NCBI GenBank assembly: GCA_963851415.1
Contig: CAWKPF010000002.1
Location: 2,852,001-2,916,000, forward strand
Length of the DNA: 64,000 nt
DNA from: CAWKPF01 sp963851415
Lineage (GTDB): Bacteria > Acidobacteriota > Thermoanaerobaculia > Multivoradales > Multivoraceae
Direction: 5' to 3'
Shown here in pieces: positions 25,239 to 36,384 of this stretch. The notes under the pieces were generated by a model. It did no database searches. It was not told the DNA's origin and saw only the letters and a list, made by a program, of their open reading frames with translations. Position numbers and translations under genes: made by a program. Positions within the stretch are counted from its first letter, which is position 1. Every line of letters starts with the position of its first letter.

Positions 25239-26639
25239 ATGTGCGGCATCTTCGGAGTCGAGAACCACGCTGACGCGTCCAACGTCGGGTACCTCGGCCT
25301 GTATGCGCTTCAACATCGGGGCCAGGAGAGTGCCGGCATCGTTTCCTGGAACGGCGAACAGATGTGCGTCGAGCGCGGCATGGGCGAGGTGGCGGACATC
25401 TTCAACGCTCGCGTGCTCGAGCGACTGGAGGGAAACACGGCAATTGGCCACACGCGCTATTCGACTTCGGGCACGAGTGTCATCTCGAACGCCCAGCCGA
25501 TCGTGGTGAAGACGTCGATGGGGCCGCTGGCGCTCGTGCACAACGGCAACCTGGTCAACGCGGCCGCGCTGCGCGGCGAGCTCGAGGCCGATGGCTCGAT
25601 CTTCCAGACTACCAGCGACACCGAAGTGATTCTCCATCTCATGGCCCGCAATCCGCGCGCCGATGTCGTGGAATCGCTGATGGTGGCCTTGGAAAAGGTG
25701 CAGGGGGCATACTCCCTCCTGCTGATCAGCAACCAGGGGCTGATCGCGGCGCGAGATCCGCACGGGTTCCGCCCGTTGGCGGTCGGTGATCTCGAGGGTA
25801 GCGCCTTCTTTGCCTCGGAGACCTGCGCGTTCGATCTTCTCGGTGTCAACCAGTCGCGTGAGCTCGAGCTCGGAGAGGTGGTGGCGGCACGCGGAGGCAC
25901 GATCGAGAGCTATCGGCTTCCCCGGGTTCCGGTGCCGACGCGCTGCATCTTCGAGCACATCTACTTCGGTCGACCCGATAGCCGCCTGTTCGGAGACGCG
26001 GTGTCCGAGGCGCGCCTCAAGATGGGTGCGCAGCTGGCGCGAGAAGCCCCGATGCCCGCCGATCTGGTCGTGCCGGTCCCGGACAGTGGGCTCTTCGCTG
26101 CGCTGGGCTACAGCCGCGAGTCGGGCTTACCGTTCGAGCTCGGTCTCATTCGCAACCACTACGTGGGTCGAACGTTCATCGAGCCCCAGCAGTCGATTCG
26201 TGACTTCGGGGTGAAGGTGAAGCTCAATCCGGTGCGCCCGCTCATCGAAGGCCGGCGGGTGGTCCTGGTCGACGACTCCATCGTACGGGGGACGACCTCC
26301 AAGAAAATCGTGCGCATGGTTCGCAACGCGGGGGCCGCCGAGGTCCACGTGCGGATCACCTCCCCTCCGACGGCGTTTCCGTGCCATTACGGGATCGATA
26401 CGCCGACCCGAGAAGAGCTGATCGCGGCGAACAACTCCGTCGCGGAGATCTGCGAATTCATCGAGGCGGATTCTCTGTCCTATCTCTCACTCGAAGGCTT
26501 GTTCAACTGTGTGTCGGGCCCTCCCGAGAGTTACTGCACTGCCTGCTGGAGCGGCGAGTATCGAGTTTCGATCGAGGGCGTGAGCCGGCAGGTCGAGCTC
26601 TTTCCGATCCGCTCAGAGAGCGACGAGGATCGCGCATGA
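25239..26639 (+). CDS. purF: Amidophosphoribosyltransferase, iron-sulfur type
   Basis: Catalyses the first committed purine step, PRPP plus glutamine to phosphoribosylamine. The 466-residue protein begins MCGIFGVEN, so the nucleophilic Cys follows the initiator Met with no propeptide. The PRPP loop is VVLVDDSIVRGTTSKKIV. Cys236, Cys382 (FPCHYGIDTP), Cys433 and Cys436 (SYCTACWSGEY) match the four [4Fe-4S] ligands of the Bacillus subtilis enzyme, whose cluster makes the protein oxygen-labile. Its stop overlaps the purM ATG (ATGA). Confidence 0.96.
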   Translation: MCGIFGVENHADASNVGYLGLYALQHRGQESAGIVSWNGEQMCVERGMGEVADIFNARVLERLEGNTAIGHTRYSTSGTSVISNAQPIVVKTSMGPLALVHNGNLVNAAALRGELEADGSIFQTTSDTEVILHLMARNPRADVVESLMVALEKVQGAYSLLLISNQGLIAARDPHGFRPLAVGDLEGSAFFASETCAFDLLGVNQSRELELGEVVAARGGTIESYRLPRVPVPTRCIFEHIYFGRPDSRLFGDAVSEARLKMGAQLAREAPMPADLVVPVPDSGLFAALGYSRESGLPFELGLIRNHYVGRTFIEPQQSIRDFGVKVKLNPVRPLIEGRRVVLVDDSIVRGTTSKKIVRMVRNAGAAEVHVRITSPPTAFPCHYGIDTPTREELIAANNSVAEICEFIEADSLSYLSLEGLFNCVSGPPESYCTACWSGEYRVSIEGVSRQVELFPIRSESDEDRA

Positions 26640-27781
26640 GCTCCAACTCGGACGCGTACCGAGCTGCCGGTGTCGACTTGGAGGCCCAGGATCGGGCGCT
26701 CGCCAAGGTCAAGAAACTGGCGCGCTCGACCTTCAGCCCCGCGGTGCTGAGCGAAGTGGGGAGCTTCGGAGGCTTGTTTCGGCTCGATACGGCGCAGATG
26801 GAGGATCCCGTTCTGGTGGCATCGGCCGACGGCGTTGGCACCAAGCTGATGGTGGCCAGGATGGCGGGCGACTACTCGACGGTGGGGCAAGACCTGGTCA
26901 ATCACTGTGTGAACGACATCCTGGTTCAGGGTGCCCGTCCGCTCTTCTTTCTGGACTACGTCGGGGCCGGAGTCCTCGAGCCCTCTGCGATGGTCGAGCT
27001 CGTCGAAGGGGTCACGGTCGGGTGCAAGCTCAACGGCTGCGCGCTGCTCGGAGGCGAGACGGCCGAGATGCCGGGGTTCTATCAGCCCGGAGACTACGAG
27101 CTGGTGGGCTTCATCCTGGGCGTGGTGGATCGGCCGAAGTTGTTCGACGCGAGCCGGGTGCGGCCACTCGACGTTCTGGTGGGCTTGCCCTCCTCGGGTT
27201 TGCACACGAATGGATACTCGCTGGCGAGACATGTCCTCTTCGAGCAGAAGGGCTTGGGGCTGGGGGATCGGCTCCCCGGGACCAAGGAGAAGATCAAGGA
27301 CGTCCTGCTCGCACCGCATCTGTCCTACCTGCCTGCTCTCGAGCCCTTGCTCGAACATCCGGCGCTGCACGGCATGGCCCACATCACCGGCGGAGGGCTG
27401 ACGGACAACCTTCCGCGTGTCCTTCCGCAGCGGTGTCAGGCAGTGATTCGCACCGGCAGCTGGGAGATCCCAGAGGTCTTCCACCAGCTCCAGGAGCTCG
27501 GCGAGATCGACACGGAGGAGATGTTCCGTGTCTTCAACATGGGGATCGGGATGGTCGCGATCGTCGATCCCGACGGGCTCGCCGACGTGCTCGACACTCT
27601 CCGTACCCTGGGTCAGCGAGCTCGGATGATCGGTACGGTGCAAGAGGGTGCGGGGGGCGTGGTCTACGATCTCGGCGATCTCCCATCGGCTCGACTGGCC
27701 GATCTGTCGACTCCCGAGGACCAGTCGTCGACCTCTGCGGGGGACTCCGACGGGGGAGAGTCCTCCGGGGCGAGGTCGTGA
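26636..27781 (+). CDS. purM: Phosphoribosylformylglycinamidine cyclo-ligase
   Basis: AIR synthetase, closing the imidazole ring of FGAM with ATP. The 381-residue protein has VASADGVGTKLMVA, NDILVQGARPLFFLDY, GCALLGGETAEMPGFY, GLPSSGLHTNGYSLAR, and AHITGGGLTDNLPRVLP. The ATG at 26636 overlaps the purF stop; the longer frame runs inside purF. A polar tail of about 30 residues follows the catalytic domain. The stop overlaps the purN GTG (GTGA). Confidence 0.96.
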   Translation: MSSNSDAYRAAGVDLEAQDRALAKVKKLARSTFSPAVLSEVGSFGGLFRLDTAQMEDPVLVASADGVGTKLMVARMAGDYSTVGQDLVNHCVNDILVQGARPLFFLDYVGAGVLEPSAMVELVEGVTVGCKLNGCALLGGETAEMPGFYQPGDYELVGFILGVVDRPKLFDASRVRPLDVLVGLPSSGLHTNGYSLARHVLFEQKGLGLGDRLPGTKEKIKDVLLAPHLSYLPALEPLLEHPALHGMAHITGGGLTDNLPRVLPQRCQAVIRTGSWEIPEVFHQLQELGEIDTEEMFRVFNMGIGMVAIVDPDGLADVLDTLRTLGQRARMIGTVQEGAGGVVYDLGDLPSARLADLSTPEDQSSTSAGDSDGGESSGARS

Positions 27782-28398
27782 GTCGAGCCCGGGTCGGAGT
27801 GCTGCTCTCGGGGCGGGGCAGCAACTACGTGGCCCTGCAGGAAGCCTCCCGGTCGGGTGCACTGCCGGCCGAAATCGTTGTCGTGATCAGCAATCAATCG
27901 GGGGCGGGCGGACTGGAGAAGGCTCGAGAGTTCGGGGTCGACACCCGTTTGCTGCCGCACCGCGGCTGTTCCGACCGAGAGAGTCACGAGCGCCAGGTGA
28001 TCGAGGCCCTCGAGCAATGCCGGGTGGAATGGGTCTGTCTCGCAGGGTACATGCGTCTGCTGAGCCCGGGATTCGTTGCTCGTTTTCCGCACCGGATTCT
28101 CAACATCCACCCGAGTCTGCTGCCAGCCTTTCCCGGATTGCATGTGCATGAGGCTGCACTCCAGTACGGGGTCCGGGTCTCGGGCTGCACGGTCCATCTG
28201 GTCGACGACGGGCTCGACAGTGGACCCATCGTCGTCCAACGACCGGTTCCGGTACTGGACCAGGACACGCCGGAGAGCCTCGCAGCGCGCATCCTCGAAC
28301 AAGAGCATCAGGCGTATCCAGAGGCCCTGCGTCGACTGCTCAGTGAGCCCTGGCGCATCGTAGGTCGCCGCGTGTGCTTTGGAGCGGCTGCCTCCTAG
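27778..28398 (+). CDS. purN: Phosphoribosylglycinamide formyltransferase PurN
   Basis: Transfers a formyl group from 10-formyl-THF to GAR. The 206-residue protein has VGVLLSGRGSNY (phosphate loop), LAGYMRLLSPGFV, the catalytic Asn and His in ILNIHPSLLPAFPG, and the Asp in LVDDGLDSGPIV. The GTG at 27778 overlaps the purM stop. Last gene of the purine operon; the rRNA promoter follows within 90 bp. No clear terminator was seen between them. Confidence 0.95.
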   Translation: MSRARVGVLLSGRGSNYVALQEASRSGALPAEIVVVISNQSGAGGLEKAREFGVDTRLLPHRGCSDRESHERQVIEALEQCRVEWVCLAGYMRLLSPGFVARFPHRILNIHPSLLPAFPGLHVHEAALQYGVRVSGCTVHLVDDGLDSGPIVVQRPVPVLDQDTPESLAARILEQEHQAYPEALRRLLSEPWRIVGRRVCFGAAAS

Positions 28399-28485
28399 CC
28401 GCTGCTCCTCGCGGCAGCGACGCACCTCGGGGCCTCCTGTTTCAGGGCCTCTGCGCTCGATCGAACACTTTCTCGGAGAAGTGGC

Positions 28486-28514
28486 TTGACACGGCGGGGC
28501 GCCTCGCCTACAGT
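28486..28514 (+). promoter_or_regulatory. rRNA promoter P1
   Basis: TTGACA (28486-28491), 17-bp spacer, TACAGT (28509-28514), followed by the GC-rich discriminator TCGCCGC typical of growth-rate- and ppGpp-controlled rRNA promoters. Confidence 0.85.
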
Positions 28515-28616
28515 TCGCCGCTCGCCCTATGGGCAGTGGCTTGCGGTAAGCGAGCGCCGGAACGGAGGCCTTTTCGGTCTTCGAGTCGGCAGGTACGAGA
28601 TTCGGCAAAAAAGGGG

Positions 28617-28645
28617 TTGCAATGCCCCTTCCGTTTCGGTACCCT
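28617..28645 (+). promoter_or_regulatory. rRNA promoter P2 (candidate)
   Basis: TTGCAA (28617-28622), 17-bp spacer, TACCCT (28640-28645). A weaker match than P1, but its spacing and tandem position fit the usual P1-P2 arrangement. Confidence 0.5.
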
Positions 28646-28738
28646 TCTTTCTCGCCTCCGCGTGCTGTTCGTACAGATCGGTCGCTTGCTAGCGGCCGAG
28701 CGGGTCGGACTGGGTACCAACTCGGTTCGGGGGCGCCG

Positions 28739-28752
28739 GTTCTTTGAAAACT
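28739..28752 (+). promoter_or_regulatory. boxA antitermination site ahead of 16S
   Basis: GTTCTTTGAAAACT resembles the NusB/NusE-binding boxA of rRNA leaders. A similar motif precedes the 23S gene at 31104-31117. Confidence 0.6.
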
Positions 28753-28772
28753 GAATAGAAGACAGGTCAACG
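28748..28772 (+). other. 5' arm of the 16S rRNA processing stem
   Basis: This arm pairs with 30655-30678, downstream of 16S, over about 24 bp with one bulge and one G-U pair, forming the long RNase III-type stalk that brackets pre-16S RNA. It directly follows boxA. Confidence 0.75.
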
Positions 28773-28917
28773 TCAAATCTTTGACGCCGTCGGGATGCGT
28801 TCGCGCTGACCGAGGGCAGCCAAAGAGATTGTACAGATAGAAAGTCCCTGTAGAAACGCTTCGGGAGCACGTCTCCAATGAAGCAACTCCGCAGGGCACA
28901 CGCAAAGCAAATGAGTG

Positions 28918-28952
28918 AATGGGCTTTGGGGGTTAGCCCCCTGGTGCCATTC
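28918..28952 (+). other. Hairpin just upstream of 16S
   Basis: An outer GAATGG/CCATTC pairing and an inner GGGGG-TTAG-CCCCC stem end 10 bases before the 16S 5' end. Probably a precursor-folding or processing element. Confidence 0.5.
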
Positions 28953-28962
28953 GTTCAGGATT

Positions 28963-30527
<1,565 letters not shown>

Positions 30528-30654
30528 TCAAACGACTGAAGCCTGACTTTCGATCTCGGACCACGAAGCGCGAGCTTCGCGGGTCGAGAAAGAAAATCGC
30601 CGTCAGATGAAAGTCCGACAACAAAGGTGGACGTCGTGCGAACACCAGGTCGAT

Positions 30655-30678
30655 CGTTGACCGTCTTCTATTTAGTTT
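30655..30678 (+). other. 3' arm of the 16S rRNA processing stem
   Basis: Complement of 28748-28772. It lies between 16S and tRNA-Ile; the rest of the spacer (30519-30780) holds no gene. Confidence 0.75.
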
Positions 30679-30780
30679 CCAGGGAATCGGCGCGAGCGGT
30701 ACCGGATCAGACTCTCCGAGGAGTTCTTTGACGGGCCGGGCGTTCCGGGCGCGAACCGCGTCGCCTGAGAGTTCTTGCCT

Positions 30781-30857
<77 letters not shown>

Positions 30858-30917
30858 TGCAGGTCTGCCAGAGGCCCCGGCAAGAAGACAAGGGCGAACG
30901 GGAACCTAGGGAATCGA

Positions 30918-30993
30918 GGGGCTGTAGCTCAGCTGGGAGAGCGCGGGCTTTGCAAGCCTGAGGTCGTCGGTTCGATCCCGATCAGCTCCACCA
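30918..30993 (+). tRNA. tRNA-Ala (TGC)
   Basis: A 76-nt cloverleaf: acceptor GGGGCTG pairs with CAGCTCC, including the G3-U70 wobble that identifies alanine tRNA, anticodon TGC at 30951-30953, and CCA encoded at 30991-30993. Confidence 0.97.
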
Positions 30994-31103
30994 TCGTCCC
31001 CTCGGGGGTCGTTGAAGGCGGAACGGGAAGGCTCGGGAAAGTCGTACGAAGGATGCGGTTTCTCCACCAGGAGGTGCAGAAACCGAATCCTTCGGGGTTC
31101 ACT

Positions 31104-31117
31104 GGCTCTTTGACAAC
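31104..31117 (+). promoter_or_regulatory. boxA antitermination site ahead of 23S
   Basis: GGCTCTTTGACAACT, a boxA match in the 16S-23S spacer, overlapping the first base pairs of the 23S processing stem. Confidence 0.6.
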
Positions 31118-31165
31118 TGAATTGGGTCCATGAAAGAGAAATGGATTCGTTGAGGACTTCACACA
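31115..31165 (+). other. 5' arm of the 23S rRNA processing stem
   Basis: AACTGAATTGGGTCC (31115-31129) is perfectly complementary to 34368-34382. The pairing resumes for about 25 bp between 31139-31165 and 34337-34363 with a few wobbles or mismatches. This is the long stalk enclosing pre-23S RNA. Confidence 0.85.
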
Positions 31166-31280
31166 CTCAAGTTAGTAAGCGTGTAGTAGAAGAAGCGCGT
31201 TGTCGCAAAAGCAGCGCGTGTAAGGAAGTAAGTAACGTCTCGTAGCGGCTCTCGAGCCACTGCGGAACGTCGGCAAAATT

Positions 31281-34286
<3,006 letters not shown>

Positions 34287-34336
34287 ATATCTTCCCTACA
34301 GACTCGAAAGAGTGGACTCCACGCGGATCAACAACA

Positions 34337-34382
34337 GCGTGTGAAATCCTTGACGAAACCATTCCTCGGACCCAATTCAGTT
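34337..34382 (+). other. 3' arm of the 23S rRNA processing stem
   Basis: Contains GGACCCAATTCAGTT (34368-34382), the perfect complement of 31115-31129, plus the wobble-rich extension. It lies in the 23S-5S spacer, which holds no gene. Confidence 0.85.
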
Positions 34383-34527
34383 AGCTTTATATCCGGTATC
34401 TGGCCTGCGGCAGCTGCTGTCCGTTGCACCCCCAGAGGGTGATCGAAGGGTCCTTCCCTCCGACTCGGGCTCGCGATCGCTGCCGAAGCCAGCCGGAGTC
34501 CTTACTGGACAAACGTTTTACGGTTTT

Positions 34528-34643
34528 TCCGGTGATGCTAGCGAGGGGGAAATACCCGTTCCCATTCCGAACACGGCAGTCAAGCCCCTCAGCGCCGATG
34601 GTACTGCACTGGCAACGGTGTGGGAGAGTAGGTCGTCGCCGGA
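34528..34643 (+). rRNA. rrf: 5S ribosomal RNA
   Basis: About 116 nt. The 5' end TCCGGTGAT pairs with the 3' end GTCGCCGGA. CCCATTCCGAACACGG (loop B/C) and the GGGAGAGTAGG segment are typical. Confidence 0.95.
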
Positions 34644-34654
34644 ATAAATTCTCG

Positions 34655-34696
34655 AGGGCCCTCGGAGAGTCGATTCTCCGAGGGCCCTTTTCTTTT
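34655..34696 (+). terminator. Rho-independent terminator of the rRNA operon
   Basis: A perfect 14-bp stem (34655-34668 with 34675-34688), 6-nt loop and a TTTTCTTTT tract. It begins 12 bases after 5S. Confidence 0.95.
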
Positions 34697-34770
34697 GGTG
34701 TCGACTGCCGGACCCCTGATCCTGCTACTCTTCGGGCCGACTCCCTCTTTCCATCGCGAGAGCTTCCAGC

Positions 34771-36327
34771 ATGGGCCCACTCCCGATCCTCGTCGTCGTT
34801 CTCTACCTGGTCACGGTGACCGTGGTCGGTACACGGTTGTCCCGCCGATCTTCGGATGCAGGGTCGTGGGCCGTCGGGGGAGGCCAGATGGGACTCCTCG
34901 TCATCGCGGCAGGAGTGGCGGGCACCCGAATCGGTGGTGTCGGTACCTACGGAGTTGCCGGCGATGTGATGCAGACCGGGCTGTGGAACCTCTGGTACGG
35001 CGTCAACACGTTTCTCGCTCTCGCCCTGGTAGGGGTGTTCTTTGCCGTTCCCTTCCGGCGCCTGGGCCTGCGTACGGTGGCCGAGACGTTTCAGCAGCGC
35101 TTCGGCTCGAGACGAAGTCAGGTCTTGACCAGCCTCTGTGTCCAGACCGAGTACCTGATCATCAACATCCTCGAGCCGTTCGTGATCGGCTCGATTCTCT
35201 CCACCATTCTGGGCATCCCCTTCGGTGTCGCGGTTTTTCTCGGAGCAGGCGTTCTGATCCTCTACACGTCCCTTGGTGGCCTTTGGGGCTCTGCGATCAC
35301 GAACGTGATTCACTGCGGTGTGATCGTAGTCGGACTCTCGATCGTCGGGATGGTCGGGATGAACGCCCTCGGGGGCTGGGAGGGGATGCGCGAAGGCGTA
35401 GAGGTGGCCCTCGCCACGGCTGATCCAGCCAGGGATTCGGCGAGTTGGTGGAGCCTGATGGGCGCCGGGTGGGGCGCCGTGCTCGCCATGTTCTTCTCCG
35501 CCACGATCCACACCCCCGCGGCATCGGTCTACGTAAACTTCTCGTCCGCTGCACGCCGGGAGCGAGACGTCGTTCCGGCCTTTCTGCTCGGGGGTGCGAT
35601 TGCAGCCCTGATGCCCCTGCTCGCCGGCTGGATCGGCGCCCAGACCCTGGCCACCTACGGAGCCGACTCGGGGCTGCGCAGCTACCAGGCGATCACCCGG
35701 CTGGCGGTCGATCTTTCTCCCTGGCTCGGTGGGATCGCAGTCGCCGCCATCCTCGCCGCCGTCATCTCGTCGGGCGGACCGATTCTGTTGGCCAGCAGCA
35801 CCATGCTGGTGCAAGACTGGCTCCCGGCAGGACGAAACCTTTCCTCAGCGGCACAGCTGCGGGCCTATCGAGTCACCACCGTCCTGTACGGCCTGCTCGC
35901 GGCCTTCATCGCATGGCGGGCCGAGATCGGCTCGATTCTCGACCTCTTGCTCCTGGGCTTCGCAATGGTGGTTCCCCCTGCCATTGCCCTGGCCTACGTG
36001 CTCTACTGGCGACGCACGACCGAGGCTGGCTGTTTCTGGGGGATTGCCAGTGGTTACCTGCTCGGGCTCGTCTGGTACGGGCTCATCCGCTGGGCGGCCT
36101 GGAGCGGGTGGCAGCTGCCGGACGACCCCGGGACCGGTGCCCGCTGGTTCCACACCTGCTTCGTTGCCGGGGGCGAGGGAATCGACCCCTCCTACCCCAC
36201 CACCCTGGTACCGCTGGCAGTCGTCCCGATCGTTTCCCTCCTGACGAGCCGCGCCGCTGCGAGCGAAGTCGATCTCTCCCGCTCGAGGGCCTTCTATCGG
36301 CGTCTGGCGGGCAGTGCTGGGGAGTGA
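34771..36327 (+). CDS. Sodium:solute symporter family transporter
   Basis: A 518-residue inner-membrane protein with about 13 hydrophobic segments and the SSS (SLC5) fold: AAGVAGTRIGGVGTYGVAGD in the first repeat, PFRRLGLRTVAETFQQRFGSR, and ILAAVISSGGPILLASSTMLVQD in the core of the second repeat, which carries the Ser residues of the usual Na+ site. Members couple Na+ entry to uptake of sugars, amino acids, proline, pantothenate or urea; the substrate cannot be told. It sits alone after the rRNA terminator and converges on the VWFA gene. A 7-bp inverted repeat, GTGAGCC/GGCTCAC (36324-36388), spans the two stop codons. Confidence 0.88.
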   Translation: MGPLPILVVVLYLVTVTVVGTRLSRRSSDAGSWAVGGGQMGLLVIAAGVAGTRIGGVGTYGVAGDVMQTGLWNLWYGVNTFLALALVGVFFAVPFRRLGLRTVAETFQQRFGSRRSQVLTSLCVQTEYLIINILEPFVIGSILSTILGIPFGVAVFLGAGVLILYTSLGGLWGSAITNVIHCGVIVVGLSIVGMVGMNALGGWEGMREGVEVALATADPARDSASWWSLMGAGWGAVLAMFFSATIHTPAASVYVNFSSAARRERDVVPAFLLGGAIAALMPLLAGWIGAQTLATYGADSGLRSYQAITRLAVDLSPWLGGIAVAAILAAVISSGGPILLASSTMLVQDWLPAGRNLSSAAQLRAYRVTTVLYGLLAAFIAWRAEIGSILDLLLLGFAMVVPPAIALAYVLYWRRTTEAGCFWGIASGYLLGLVWYGLIRWAAWSGWQLPDDPGTGARWFHTCFVAGGEGIDPSYPTTLVPLAVVPIVSLLTSRAAASEVDLSRSRAFYRRLAGSAGE

Positions 36328-36384
36328 GCCCCCCCAGGTCTCGGGCTTCTGAGCCCTGCGGTCGGACTCGGACCAGGAGGCGGC

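Larger units (their letters stand above)
28399..28962 (+). other. rRNA operon leader region
   Basis: A 564-bp stretch without a credible gene. It contains two tandem promoters, an inverted repeat AAGGGG...CCCCTT (28611-28630) beside the second, a boxA, one arm of the 16S processing stem, a CGTCAAA/TTTGACG hairpin, and a pre-16S hairpin. The key parts are listed separately. Confidence 0.8.

Noticed and set aside
28399..28754. A 126-codon plus-strand frame in the rRNA leader
   Set aside because: It overlaps the rRNA promoters and boxA and has no protein features.
31110..31138. TTGACA in the 16S-23S spacer as a promoter
   Set aside because: It is part of the boxA and processing-stem sequence, and no -10 follows at the right spacing.
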